The position numbers were made by a program, and so were the translations under genes. Under the pieces are notes generated by a model, which saw nothing but the letters and a program-made list of their open reading frames with translations, ran no database searches and was not told the DNA's origin. A stretch of DNA of 64,000 nt, taken from contig NC_057924.1 of the NCBI RefSeq assembly GCF_018873765.1, positions 2,294,001-2,358,000 of the forward strand, given 5' to 3'. Origin of the DNA: Telopea speciosissima. Lineage: Eukaryota; Streptophyta; Magnoliopsida; Proteales; Proteaceae. Below are positions 1-12,200 of the stretch, piece after piece (position 1 is the stretch's first letter; every line of letters begins with the position of its first letter).

Positions 1-506
1 ATTTCAGCCCCTTTAAGCCTGAGATTTTGGGTGTGAAACCCTCCACCTTATGCAACCCTAGCCCTAGTTTCTCAAGCCCTAAACCCAATCCTTCTGTGAT
101 GTAATTCACTATACCCAAATCTGAACTTGTAACTCGGAGATGGAGAAGGAAAGGGATAGGGAGATGCCGTTGGTAATGGTCGTCGGAGAAGAAATCGCAA
201 GACTTTATTCTCGATAAAACTGGAAGAAATCGTCGGAGATGAAATCGTCAGAGATGAAATCGTCCACGGTGGTTCTGTTCTTCGCGCTCCAATGAGAAGA
301 ATCTGGTCTTGTCCTAATAATTTTTCAAAGAGGGTAAAATCGATATTTTCTACTTTAGATGATACTAAGAGGGTAAAATTGACATTTTATCTTAGAGGAT
401 CACCCTGCTTAACCTCAAAGGGAGAAGTTTGCCATTTTGACCAAGTTTGGTAAATTTATGAGACATTGGATACTTTCAGGGGGTGTCCGTGAAATTTTTC
501 TTTTTT
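1..506. mobile_element. Right end of a probable Mutator-like element (truncated by window edge)
   Basis: No gene is visible. The stretch ends in a run reading CAGGGGGTGTCCGTGAAATT near 478-500, preceded by repeated 'agagggtaaaat' phrases (about 331 and 368). Almost the same terminal phrase recurs at about 57,473-57,495. Low-complexity gene-like text at 120-300 (repeated 'gaaatcgtcggagatgaaatcg') could be captured sequence. The left end lies outside the window, so this is an inference from the shared terminal phrase and from the resemblance to the two better-bounded elements at 6.66 and 54.1 kb. Confidence 0.3.
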
Positions 507-606
507 TGGGGCTTGGGGGGTTGTGATCAACATGAAGCCCAAACATTCTTCTTCTGCTATTGTAAACGATTGAATCCCAGACATACAAGGAGAAAGGGGA
601 AGAGAA

Positions 607-2760
607 ATGGCTTCACATCTATCGTCAATGTCCAATATCTCCCATAACCACCTCACTCTATGCAATCATTCTTCTTCTCCACCTGTATTCTCTGTCACTC
701 CATATCTCTACTCTTTGAGGCCCAAAATCTTCAACTACCCTCTTAAACTCGACTCCCGGTCATGTCAACAGACGAAGTCTTTCTCTTCATTCTCGCAGGT
801 TTCTCTGCAAGACCCTATCCCACAAGAATCTCAAAGTCCATCTCCAAATCATTTCGTGTCACAAGAAGAGTCTCCGTCGTACCCAAATAGGGAAAACGCT
901 CCTTCATCCAAAAGCTATATTTGGGTAAACCCCAGGAGTTCCCGAGCTACACAGCTTCGGCAGCACTCATACGATTCCAGGTATGCGTTACTTAAGAAAC
1001 TCGCTGCATCTCTGAATTCATGCAATCCAACTGAGGAAGATGTCATCAAAGTATTGACTGGTGTCGGCGAGAACCCCTTGGAGCAAGATGCCGTTGTTAT
1101 TCTTAATCACATGGAGAACCCAATAACGGCGCCTCTTGCTCTTAAATTCTTCCAGCAGAAACTGAAACCAAAACGAGAGGTAATTCTTTATAATGTGACC
1201 TTAAAAGTTTTCAGAAAGTGTAGGATTTTTGATAGAGCAGAGAAGTTGTTCGAAGAAATGATCGTGAGAGGAGTCAAACCTGACAACGTTACATTCTCCA
1301 CTATAATCAGCTGCGCGAGGCACTGTTCTTTGCCCAATAAGGCTGTGGAGTGGTTTGAGAAGATGCCAGACTTCGGGTGCAATCCTGATAATATGACGCA
1401 TTCGACCGTGATAGATGCATATGGTCGAGCAGGTAACATTGAGAAGGCCCTCAGCTTGTATGATCGTGCAAGGACGGAGAAATGGCGCATTGATTTGGTC
1501 ACGTTCTCAACGGTGATCAAGATATATGGAATGTCAGGTAATTTTAATGGGGCCTTTAATGTCTATGAAGAGATGAAGACTTTAGGAGTGAAACCAAATT
1601 TACTTATCTACAACACTTTATTGGATGTCATTGGAAGAGCTAAGAGGCCATGGCAGGCAAAGTCTGTGTATAAAGATATGATCAACAGTGGGATTTCACC
1701 GAATAGGTCAACCTATGCTGCTCTTCTACGAGCATATGGTAGAGCCCGTCATGCCCAAGACGCCCTCGATGTATATAAAGAGATGAAGAGCAAGGATTTA
1801 GAATTGAATGTGGTTCTCTACAACACCCTTTTAGCGATGTGTGCCGATATGGGTTACACTGATGAGGCTGTTGAGATTTTTGAAGACTTGAAGAGGTCTA
1901 AGACTTCTAAGCCTGACAGTTGGACATTTTCATCCTTGATTACCATATATTCTTGTAGTGGGAAAGTTTTGGAGGCTGAAAGCATGTTGAATGAGATGTT
2001 GGAAGCAGGTTTTGAACCTAATATATTTGTTTTGACATCGCTTATCCAGTGCTACGGGAAAGTTAATCGAACAGATGATGTCGTGAAAACTGTCAATCGA
2101 CTTGTAGAATTGGGTATAGCTCCTGATGATCGGTTCTGTGGTTGTCTTCTAAATGTGATGACCCAGACATCAAAAGAACAACTTGATAAGTTGATTGGGT
2201 GCATTGAGAAGGCTAACCCAAAACTGGGTGCTGTGGTGAAACTACTTGTGGCAGAGGAAACCAGTAATGAGTTATTTAAACAAGAAGCCACTGAGCTCTT
2301 CAGTTCAATCGATACAGTTGTTAAGAAGGGTTATTGTAATTGCTTGATTGATCTGTGTGTTAACCTCAATTTGTTGGATAGATCTTGTGAGCTGTTGGAC
2401 CTTGGGCGCACGCTTGATATATACAGAGGTATCCAGTCCAAGTCTCCGACACAGTGGTCACTACATTTGAAAAGTCTCTCCCTTGGGGCAGCCCTGACTG
2501 CGTTGCATGTCTGGGTTAGTGACTTATCCAAAGCTCTAGAGAATGGGGAGGAACTGCCATCGTTGCTTGGAATAAATACTGGTCATGGAAAGCACAAATA
2601 CTCAGACAAAGGATTGGCAAGTGCATTGGAATCCCGCTTGAGGGAATTGAATGCCCCATTCCATGAGGTCCCTGATAAGGTTGGCTGGTTTTTAACTACA
2701 AATGTTCCTGCAAAGTCATGGTTGGAGTCGAGGAGCTCAGCTCAACTGGTGATTGCCTAG
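607..2760 (+). CDS. SVR7: Chloroplast PPR-SMR protein, SVR7-like (At4g16390 type)
   Basis: The 717-residue intronless frame encodes a P-class pentatricopeptide repeat protein with a C-terminal SMR domain. The first ~70 residues are Ser/Thr-rich, as in a plastid transit peptide. PPR repeats run from about residue 190 to 540, with the usual phrases such as 'VKPDNVTFSTIISC', 'VTFSTVIKIYG' and 'PNLLIYNTLLDVIGRA'. The C-terminus has LHVWVSDL near residue 632 and LGINTGHGKHKYSDKG near 652-667, the SMR signature of this family. Arabidopsis SVR7 is about 700 aa and acts in plastid gene expression (translation and accumulation of ATP synthase and other photosynthetic transcripts); that role is family knowledge. 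The start at 607 is followed directly by the transit-like region, and a 'gaagcccaaac' TCP/site-II-like box lies about 75 bp upstream. The SVR7 name rests on remembered similarity; the PPR-SMR assignment is firm. Confidence 0.9.
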   Translation: MASHLSSMSNISHNHLTLCNHSSSPPVFSVTPYLYSLRPKIFNYPLKLDSRSCQQTKSFSSFSQVSLQDPIPQESQSPSPNHFVSQEESPSYPNRENAPSSKSYIWVNPRSSRATQLRQHSYDSRYALLKKLAASLNSCNPTEEDVIKVLTGVGENPLEQDAVVILNHMENPITAPLALKFFQQKLKPKREVILYNVTLKVFRKCRIFDRAEKLFEEMIVRGVKPDNVTFSTIISCARHCSLPNKAVEWFEKMPDFGCNPDNMTHSTVIDAYGRAGNIEKALSLYDRARTEKWRIDLVTFSTVIKIYGMSGNFNGAFNVYEEMKTLGVKPNLLIYNTLLDVIGRAKRPWQAKSVYKDMINSGISPNRSTYAALLRAYGRARHAQDALDVYKEMKSKDLELNVVLYNTLLAMCADMGYTDEAVEIFEDLKRSKTSKPDSWTFSSLITIYSCSGKVLEAESMLNEMLEAGFEPNIFVLTSLIQCYGKVNRTDDVVKTVNRLVELGIAPDDRFCGCLLNVMTQTSKEQLDKLIGCIEKANPKLGAVVKLLVAEETSNELFKQEATELFSSIDTVVKKGYCNCLIDLCVNLNLLDRSCELLDLGRTLDIYRGIQSKSPTQWSLHLKSLSLGAALTALHVWVSDLSKALENGEELPSLLGINTGHGKHKYSDKGLASALESRLRELNAPFHEVPDKVGWFLTTNVPAKSWLESRSSAQLVIA

Positions 2761-3549
2761 GCTTAATCTGGACGGGCTTTTTCTGCAAAAATTAGCTTCA
2801 GAAGTTCATTGCATATTCTTCCTGAATGGTATGTGGATCTTCTATATAACTTTTCTTATTCTTGGTTCCTCTTATTATGTAATTCTCTTCACAGAGAACA
2901 AATTTTGTACTTAGAAATAGGAGAATCGTTTTTTCAATCCCTCATTTTTCATCTGGTCTGAGTGCTAGCATTTCTGGAATATTCAGACTAACAACTGATT
3001 TATAGACTCTGTTGTAAAACTAGTTTTGGTGCCTTTTTTTTTTTGTTTATTATTTCTGAAAACACATTCTGGCATTTCAGTAATTGCAGAATGTAAATCT
3101 GCCAATTGGTATATATAAAACTTGGGAGAGGGTTCTCTGAGCAAGGGGATAGAGGAATGCACCACCAATGAAGTGCGGCAGAATGATATCGTACATTGGA
3201 GGGCAGCGAGGTCATTTCATGTGAGGAGGAAAGAGATAGACACAGAGGTGCTAGTGTACCCTATCCCAGCTGCTTAGAAAACCTTTTCCCATAAAGCTTA
3301 TTCCAGTGGAGGCAAGCTCTGTAGGTTTTGGTGGTGATGGTTATTGGGGGACAGCCCCAACCCATGGAGATTAGATAGGGAAAGTAAGGGCTTTTGATTC
3401 AATGTTTTGGTAATGCTAAAGATCTGCTAATTCCTTAGTTAAACAATGAACCATGAGAGAGGGTTTGGTGCAAGGGTTTATCGCCTAAGTCTGTATAATG
3501 TTACTGATGTTGCAGAGAGTGCCACAGACCACAGTCGCTGGCTTTGCTC
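2761..3549. other. 3' flank of the PPR gene
   Basis: No credible gene. It should hold the 3' UTR of the PPR gene, since 'attatgtaattctc' near 2,874-2,887 resembles a plant poly(A) region. The rest is unremarkable AT-rich sequence with several poly(T) runs. Confidence 0.4.
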
Positions 3550-3593
3550 TGTCTTGGATCTTTTTTTTTTATGAGAGCTGTGTCTTGGATCTT
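3550..3593 (-). mobile_element. 18-bp poly(T) micro-insertion with 13-bp target duplication
   Basis: TGTCTTGGATCTT occurs at 3550-3562 and again at 3581-3593. Between them lie 18 bp: eight T followed by 'atgagagctg'. Read on the minus strand this is a short unique piece followed by poly(A), the structure of a target-primed retroinsertion truncated almost to its tail. Confidence 0.5.
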
Positions 3594-3961
3594 GTCTAAA
3601 TTCATGCTTATGTTCAATCTTAATGGTATTTGATTCTTGACCAGAAAATATAAAATTCATCTAGAATGAATGTTCTTGAAGGAAAAAAAAAAATGGAAGG
3701 GTTTAGAGTAGCATTAAACTCTTGGAGCCTCAAAACAGTTAACTGGGTCAAGGGTCAAAGGCATTGATTTTTAAAATCCGAATTGGTTTGGGTGAATCAG
3801 CATATTTGACTCAAAATCGGCGGAGCCCATCTCAATTCCTGCTGTTCCGGAGGCAATTCATAGAGCAATTTTAGGGTTCAGGTGGAATCTGGCATATTCC
3901 GTCCGATTCAAATATCAATTCCTGTTTTAAAGCTTAACTAAAGGTGCTTCTCTAGATATTG

Positions 3962-4100
3962 CCGTGTTTGGTATGCATTCTCATAATAGATTCTGGGTCT
4001 AGAATGCATTCTAAATTCGATTCTTTTTTAGTTTTTTCACTTCAGATCATAATACGTGTAGACCCAGAATCCATTCAGAGAATACATACCAAACACAACC
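3962..4100. mobile_element. MITE, TGTTTGGTATG family, copy 1
   Basis: Imperfect inverted ends: 'cgtgtttggtatgcattctc' on the left and 'gagaatacataccaaacaca' on the right. The arms also share 'gattctgggtctagaatgc' and 'gacccagaatccattc'. The ~139-bp palindromic element has no coding capacity. Copies 2 and 3 are at about 15,839 and 42,411. The superfamily is not settled because I could not define a clear target duplication. Confidence 0.7.
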
Positions 4101-6658
4101 TAAATAACTAGGTGAAAACATGATTTTCGGTATCAATATTAGGCATTCGAAAAATGAACACCTTTTGATTGATTTTTACTGATGCCAAAATCCAGATTGA
4201 TACGAAAAACTGCCTGATACCCATTTCGATACCGTGAATTAAAAACATGGGTCACCTGATCCAACCCTATCTGCTCTCCCTACATGTTTTCTTCTTCAAT
4301 TTTAGTAGGGCTTCACTCCTCTAGCCCCACAATAATGAGAATGCCTTTACCCAAAAAAAATATGAGACTGCAAAGAGAGAATCCATTCAGCAAATCAGTA
4401 TTGTATTAAATACGCCCATTCTGTGTGCAGTGCAAATTGGCTGCCTAGGAAATAGGAATGGGTCTAGGGATTATCCCATCGCATTGCACTGATTACTTAT
4501 GTATATAAATATATGGTGGAGAGTTCTCTATGGGGTGCAGATGGTCCACATGTATGTACTGGCATCTCGGGGTTGGGATTTTTGCTTTTATGGGAGGTTG
4601 GGTGGCCATTTTGCCCCTCACTTTGTCTTGGAGTGGCCTATGTTCTTTCACAGAGAACATTTCCCTATATATAGAGAAAGAGAACGCTACTTGGACATGT
4701 GCAATGCCCTACCCTTGCATCTAGACACAGTGGCATGTTAAATGACCATCATACCCCAAAAAAATTCCACATTTTCATGAGAGCTCAACGGTCATTTCTC
4801 ATGCCTCTGTGTTAACCAATGCATGTACCTGCATCCAAACACAGCTCGACGCAAAAAGACCGCTGCACCCCCTAGAAAGGTGGAAATGTGCAGAGGTGCG
4901 GCAAATTAGTTTTTTGTTGGGCTATGTCTGGGCGCAGGTACACACCTATACACAGCACCGGTTAACATAGACGTATGGTTATCACTTATAAACGAAAATG
5001 CTTCCTAATAGTAATAGTTCGTACATGGTGGCCAGTAGCCGGTACGCCGTCTGATTGGCTTTGGCTGCAAGAGAGAAGCCCCACCCCGCAACTCCGAAGC
5101 CCAGGCGTTCTCCCACTCAGACTTTGTTGGGCCCATTTCCATGGGCTCATGGCTCAATGAGTTGTTACTCCTACCTTTCTTCTTTTGGGGTAATGATGTA
5201 AGAAAGGTAAAATACGATCCACTTCGAGGTGGTGGCGGCTTTGGCTTTGGGCCTTTAGCCAATCCATTTCCAAAACGGGAAGAGAACGCTACGGGATTTC
5301 CCTCGACATGCAACTTGCAAAAGCTTAACTTTATCGATTATATTATAGGAGAGTTTTGCTGACTTTTTAGCATTAATTTGTTATTTGAAGGGACCACTTC
5401 ATCACCTCAGCATCGGACCAAACCGGATAAAAAGGGTTTTAAAATTTCAGATCCGGAATCGATAAGAATCGGCTTGAATATGCTATATAACTCTAGTTTT
5501 AGAAATGGATTGGCCAAGCCGGATCAACCAGAATCAATCGATCCAACCGAACCAATCCCCCGATTTTTAAAACCTCGAACCAGAACCAAGAGGAGGGTGG
5601 TTGGAAATCCGAAATCTACTAGGCCACCGCTTTGTTTTACTCTCTCCTCTCTTCTGAATCCCCATTACTGCTCCTCCATCATTTCACGTGAGTCACGTGA
5701 CATCTAATAAAGATTGGCCAGTTTTTAATAATTTACAAAAGACGAATTGTGTTTATTTCTCATAAATTGAAAAAAAAATATGAAATATTCAAAATTAAAA
5801 TGCTAAAACTATAAATCCTTCATCCATGAATCCAAATGTGATCTCCAATCTGGACCGTTCAATACCGACCCACAAGTGGTGACTTGGTTGACAGACCCAA
5901 ATTTGGAACATTTTAACTTTTATTATTAGTTCAGATGATTATGACACTAATGTTATAGGTATCGGAATAAGTATTGGTATCGATATCGATATTAGTTAGC
6001 TGATACGTTATTACAATACCAATACTTAGAATCATGGATGACATAAATTTGTCAGAATCAAGATTGGGGTAATAAGATTAAAGATGATGTTTTTGGGGAC
6101 CAGTTGTATCAATCCATCTTGGATCAGCTCGAATTAAAAAAAAAGAAAAAAAGAAAAAAAAAAAGCTATCTTTTTTCTCACAACAATAACAACATGATAG
6201 TCATATTCCAATTAAATGGGGTCAACTACATAGATCTTTGGTCTTCAATCAGCTTTTGTTCGAAATCATACTAGATACAGAAGACTTCAAAACTATGTAT
6301 GTCTTTACTTGTCATTTCACTTAAAGTTCTTTTAGGAACGTCATACGATCGGTTATGATGAATATTGCAGAACTTTGGACAGTTAAAAAGAATCATATAG
6401 ATACAATAAGTATAATGCAAATGAGGATGTTAAGATCGATCTATGACAAAACTAAAAAAAACAAATACAAAATGATGAATACTAATACCAATACCAATAC
6501 CGAGAACAAATGGGAGAAGTTGCAGGAGAAGAGAGGAGAGGAGAGGAGAGGAGAGGAACCTTCCAACGGCAATTTGAAGCATCGAGCTCGAGCCACGGAG
6601 CATCTGTATTCTTCTAATCTACGACAAAGTTAAGTGAGATAAGGATGAAAAAAATATT
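4101..6658. other. Gene-poor region with degenerate MITE pieces and GATC-rich repeats
   Basis: No gene can be supported. At 4,590-4,660 there is a hairpin-MITE piece with the phrase 'ggtggccattttgcccctc' and an end 'cacagagaacattt' like the one at 24.7 kb. Phrases 'gagaacgctac' at about 4,679 and 5,283 resemble the ends of the 48.1-kb MITE. From 5,400 to 5,600 there is CCGGAT/GATCC-rich text of the dispersed repeat seen also near 23.2 and 38.7 kb. At 5,950-6,010 there is TATCGATATCGATA-like simple sequence, and near 6,530-6,556 a short GAGAG minisatellite. Confidence 0.5.
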
Positions 6659-8085
6659 GGGTAATTTACACATACCACCCTTGAGGTTTAACGAAAGTAT
6701 GATTTTACCCCCCAGTTTTGGAAAATTCTGCATACCCCCCTGAGGTTTACAAACATTAACAAATAAACCAATTCCGTCAATTCATACTAACAATGTTAAA
6801 ATCAAGGGATAAATTTACAAAACTAACCCTTCAAGAAGAAAAAAAAAAAAACCTGCAACTCATCTTTGATGAATTGCAGGTATCCTTGTAGGGAACAAAA
6901 ACTTAGATTTTTGTTACTCATCTCTCAAGTCTCATCACTGATCATCAATATCCAATCCGATCATCATCTTCTTCTTCCTTGATCTCTCTTTCTCTCTGTT
7001 TCTGTATCCACCCAAAGTCCCTCACCCAACCCAAGTCTCAGTCATCTTCCTTTCTTAGCAGCCGTTTCCATGGACATGGAATGAACCCTTAATTTCTTTG
7101 CTCCCTAACCAATCTCTTAAACCCTAACCCTAAATGTTTCAATTTCAATGGCATACTCAAGCGCATACTTTGGGCTTCCAAAAAATCAGAAGAGGAAGAA
7201 TAAGGATTCCCGATTTAGGTACAACCAGACTGTAATTTCCAAAAACCAAAAGCTCCTAATTTGAGCTATTACAAAAATTTTCCATATAAGAGCTGAAGTG
7301 GAAAGAATACATACTAAGACAAACAAAGCAGATAACCAAAGCAACAGAGATTCGGAGTAACTACCGATCCATCTCCCTCACCAGAGATCGACAATTTGCA
7401 GGACCAAACTACAGAAAACAAAACCCTAAGACTCCAACAGACTAAGCCCAGAATTGATCAACGATTAATCAGACAACCCATAAGCATGACATCTGGAGAA
7501 GGGGGAGGTCGAAGGACCAGGAGCCGGCCAAGTGATAGGTGCCAATGAGGAAGAAGAAGAAGTGGAAGTGGGGTGGGTTATGTTCCAATAGAGGTTGGGG
7601 CCTGGTGGTCACAGTTTAATATCAGATCTGGCGGCAAGTCATGAACCACTCTGGTTTACAGCTTTGGTTCTCTAAATGGGAGAGGGTTTCAGATCTCTGC
7701 TTTGGGGGTTTGATTCGTATGTGAAGGAACAATCTATGCCGTGACATTCAACTAGTGATGGCTTGTCGGTATTCAAAGTTAATCAGTCCAACAGTGCCAC
7801 AGGTTGCTGGAAAATAAAGTGAACAATAGCAAAGAACTTAAAAGGATACCTGCAACTCATCTTCCCCCAAACAATTTGGGGAAGATGAGTTGCAGGTTTT
7901 TTTTTTTCTTACAAGGGCAATTTTGTTAGTTCACTTTAAATTTTTAACGTTGTTAGTCATGAATTGACGGAATGGACTTATTTGTTATCGTTTGCAAACC
8001 TCAGGGGGGTACGCAGAATTTTCCAAAACTGGGGGGTAAAATTATCCTTTCGTCAAACCTCAAGGGTGGTATGTGTAAATTATCC
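6659..8085. mobile_element. Non-autonomous Mutator-like element with long TIRs
   Basis: The element is 1,427 bp. The left arm begins GGGTAATTTACACATACC and the right arm ends in its reverse complement (one mismatch in the first 20). Complementarity continues for about 200 bp on each side ('cccttgaggttt', 'ccagttttggaaaattctgc', 'ccgtcaattcat', then a 'cctgcaactcatctt' stretch). It is flanked by a perfect 9-bp duplication, AAAAATATT, at 6650-6658 and 8086-8094, as expected for the Mutator superfamily. No transposase frame is present. The interior (about 6,900-7,840) is not repetitive within the window and could be captured host sequence, but I do not recognise it. The right end lies about 170 bp upstream of the PHYC TATA box. 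Confidence 0.85.
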
Positions 8086-8253
8086 AAAAATATTGTATAG
8101 TTGGTAATTTAAAGACGAAATTGAGAGGGGGTGGGCTCCAAATGGAAGAGTAGTGATGTGATAATTCTAATTCAGGTCTAAAATGTCATATTTCAGCTCA
8201 AGTTCCTGTTACTTCTTACTCTTCTATCGATCTATTCCTCTATCTCTCTCTTT

Positions 8254-8263
8254 CTATATATAC
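8254..8263 (+). promoter_or_regulatory. Probable PHYC TATA box
   Basis: CTATATATAC follows a pyrimidine-rich stretch about 980 bp upstream of the PHYC start codon. Transcription would begin near 8,285-8,295. Confidence 0.5.
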
Positions 8264-8289
8264 AAGTCCGTGAATGCTTCATGGGTCTG

Positions 8290-9240
8290 TGTAGTGTGCC
8301 TCTCAGTACACTTCTTGGTAATCATAGATTTTTCTTAATTCTTTTGCCTGTTAATCTTATTATTCCCTAATCATGTTTTAGTTAATTATCTGAAAATTCT
8401 TCATTATACATCTCCATGGAGCATGGGTAATTCAAGACAAAAGTATTATTTATTTAGAAATTATGATGAGCTGATTTCTTCTTCCTGATAGGAACAAAAA
8501 ATAAAAGATTAGTGTTTGCCATTTTCATGGGTGAGCTACAGAAATCGGTTTGGATTCACGTGTCCCTGACCCATCTCCTGCAAAATTGATGGTCAGTTTA
8601 TCTTATCTCTCTTCACTTTCCCCTTCTTTTGTTTCTTTTCATGAGACACTACATTGCTTCCTGTTATGGTTTTCGGATTCGATTTTATCTACAGCAGTTT
8701 ATTGTTCATTTCAACAAACAGTTACAGATCGGTTGATGTTTTCAGTTGGGCCTATGGAATTCATGGCGATTCTGTGACTGGTTTCCCTCGAGGGTTCTCA
8801 CTGGTTTGGATCCGATGATGGTATTTGTGGATCTACCCACTTCAACTGCTTTCAGCAATCCAGGGTTTTCCTTAGAAACTAAGGAAGAGAACCCTCTTTG
8901 GATATGTTCTTGGAGAACCCAATCTCTGTGTACCCATCTTCATGGGTTTTGGACGAGAACTGACTCACGGGCAGCCGCCTTGAATTTTATCTGCTTGGAT
9001 CCTCATGAAGGAGTGAACTAAACTCATTTTTAAGTTCTGGATTTGATTTTGGTTTACTACACTTGAGATTTCTGGTAGTTTAGCACACTTGGGTTCGGTT
9101 TCTGACTTTCTTCCTTAATGTTGAAAGCTGTAAATTTTGGTCCGAGTAGAGAGGTTTTAGAAGTTTCTGCTTACATGGGTTGTTACTCTGATTAAAGGTG
9201 CAGTGTAAGAGCACGAATTGAAGAGGACGAATAGCATGAG
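8290..9240 (+). promoter_or_regulatory. PHYC 5' leader with a probable leader intron
   Basis: If the TATA box at 8254 is used, the leader is long. A donor TTG|GTAATC at 8318 and an acceptor GTGCAG|TG at 9203 would remove about 886 bp and leave a leader of about 60-70 nt. Leader introns are known in phytochrome genes. The short open frames seen between 8,550 and 9,021 would then lie inside this intron. The exact splice sites are my inference. Confidence 0.35.
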
Positions 9241-12200
9241 ATGTCGTCCAAATCGAACAAAACAAATTGTTCCAAGACCAGCTCTGCTCGATCAAAACAC
9301 AGTGCTCGTGTTGTTGCTCAGACATCCGCTGATGCTAAGCTTCATGAAGACTTTGAAGAGTCTGAACAGTTGTTTGATTACTCCACTTCTGTTGACCTAA
9401 ACGTCGCAAGCGCCGATAACAATGCCCCCTCTTCAACAATTTCAGCTTACCTTCAACGGATGCAGAGGGGGAAGCTCATACAACCCTTTGGCTGTCTGAT
9501 TGCCCTGGAAGAGCAGAATTTTGCAGTTATTGCCTACAGTGAGAATGCCCGTGAGATGTTGGACCTCACCCCACATGCAGTCCCCAGCATTGAACAACAA
9601 GAAGTTCTCACAATCGGTACAGATGTTCGAACCCTCTTCCGCTCCTCGAGTGCTGCGGCCTTGCAGAAAGCCGCCAATTTTGGGGATGTTAATCTCCTCA
9701 ATCCGATATTGGTACACTGTCGGAACTCTGGTAAGCCCTTCTATGCAATTTTGCACCGGGTTGATGTTGGGATGGTTATAGATTTGGAGCCAGTGAATCC
9801 GGCTGAAGTCCCCGTCACTGCTGCTGGGGCATTGAAATCGTATAAGCTTGCAGCCAAATCCATCTCCAGATTGCAATCTTTGCCGAGCGGCAATATCTCA
9901 CTGTTATGTGATGTACTGGTTCGTGAAGTCAGTGATCTGACCGGTTACGATAGGATAATGGTATATAAGTTTCATGAAGATGAACATGGTGAAGTGATTG
10001 CTGAGTGCTGTAGACCTGATTTAGAGCCTTATCTTGGCTTACATTACCCAGCTACTGATATACCACAGGCTTCAAGGTTCCTCTTCCTGAAGAACAAGGT
10101 TAGGATGATCTGTGACTGCTCGGCCCCATCAGTGAAAGTGATGCAGAACAAGAAATTGGCGCAGCCATTGTCTCTTGGTGGATCCACATTGAGAGCTCCC
10201 CATGGGTGCCATGCGCAGTACATGACAAATATGGGCTCCATCGCATCCCTTGTAGTGTCTGTTACAATCAACGAAAATGATGATGAGATAGAGGGTGATC
10301 AGCAAAAGAGTAAGAGGCTGTGGGGTTTGGTAGTTTGCCATCATACAAGCCCTAGGTTTGTCCCATTCCCTCTGAGGTATGCCTGTGAGTTTTTGGTACA
10401 AGTCTTTAGTATACAACTTAACAAGGAAGTGGAATTGGCAGCTCAACGAAGGGAGAAGCATATTCTGCGGACTCAGACTATGCTTTGTGACATGCTCCTT
10501 AGGAATGCTCCTGTGGGGATTGTTACCAAATCACCTAATGTGATGGACCTTGTTAAGTGCGACGGAGCTGCACTCTACTACAGAAACAAATTTTGGTTGC
10601 TTGGCATCACGCCCACACAGGGACAAATAAAAGATATAGCTGGATGGCTTCTTGAGTACCATGATCAGAGTACAGGTTTGAGTACAGATAGCCTTATGGA
10701 AGCTGGTTACGCAGGTGCTTCAGTTCTTGGGGATGCAGTTTGTGGTATGGCCGCCATCAAGATTACTTCAAAGGATTTCCTCTTTTGGTTCCGTTCACAT
10801 ACGGCAAAAGAGATCAAGTGGGGTGGTGCAAAACATGATCCAGTCAATAATGATGATGGTAGAAAAATGAACCCTAGGTCATCGTTCAATGCTTTCTTGG
10901 AAGTAGTAAAGATGCGGAGCTTACCTTGGGAAGACATTGAGATGGATGCCATCCACTCCTTACAGCTTATAATGAGAGGATCCTTGAAAGATGATAATGA
11001 GAATGACTCCAAGACAATCTTTAATAATGAGAATGACTCCAAGACAATCGTTAATGCTACTTCAGTTGATGCAAGGATCCAGAAAGTGGATGAACTGCAT
11101 CTTGTCACTAGTGAGATGGTTCGTCTTATTGAGACAGCTTCCGTCCCTATTTTGGCAGTTGATGCTTCTAGTAATATAAATGGATGGAATACCAAAGCAT
11201 CTGAGTTAACAGGATTGTCTGTGGAGCAAGCAATTGGAGTCCCTTTAGCTGACCTTGTCATTGATGATTCAGTTGAAGAGGTGAAGCGCATGCTCCACTC
11301 GGCTTTGCAAGGTGATAATAGAGTTTCTTTTCCCCCCTTCTATTTAGCTTATAGCACATGAGGCATCTTCCTGCATCCTTGACTTGAGGAAATTTCTTTT
11401 ACTATAGTTCTCAGCATTTATCTTATGTTTAAAATATTTCCTTGAAAGATTGTCCCATTTTTCACACTAATTCTTCTAAAACTATGAGTTACAAAAGAAT
11501 ATTAATGTCAGTGTGAGACACTTAAACCATCCATTTTATCATGTGATAGCTATATAGGGATGGGTTTGCTAGGTGAGTTACACACTATGGAAGAGTTACA
11601 CTATAGAAGTGTAGGTGATCAAAGAGTCTTTTACATGGCGATTCATTTAGCAGTTGGCAGCCCAAAAGGGATCCATATGCTTGCGTAATAACCCCTTCTA
11701 CTCATGGTCAGCCAGAAGCACCTTGGAGACAGAGAATTAAAGCTCTCCTTTTTGGCCATTTGTAAATAAAAAACTTAGAACTCTTCATGGTAACTCCTTA
11801 AGGTGTATGATCAAACTTTGTGATGTGGCAAATCCAGGTGGTCCACTATCTAACTTATGGTTCATATTAATCACATCATCTCTCTATGTCGCTGGTCACT
11901 CCGAATTTTCTCTAGTGACCTCTCCACTTCAGCCATGTAGACCGTCTATTTGATGGGGCCACCAGATTAGTCATATACCAATGGCCAATATATGGAGGCC
12001 TTATGGAATTTGGGATGCAATGAAGCTGCTGCATGGAAGATTCCATGTTGACCTCTGTCTCTCTCTCTCTCAAATAGGAAAGTAAAAGACTGCATAAGAA
12101 ACTTTAATAGATAAAAGATCTAAAATTAAATTACATGGTGTAGAAATGCTACAAAAGAAAGGAATAACAAATCAAGGTTTAACCTGCCACTTTGTCAAGA

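Noticed and set aside
8550-9021. Two open frames of 75 and 91 codons upstream of PHYC
   Set aside because: No recognisable protein; they fall in the probable leader intron of PHYC.
10707-11291. 194-codon minus frame within PHYC exon 1
   Set aside because: Antisense shadow of a strongly conserved coding exon.
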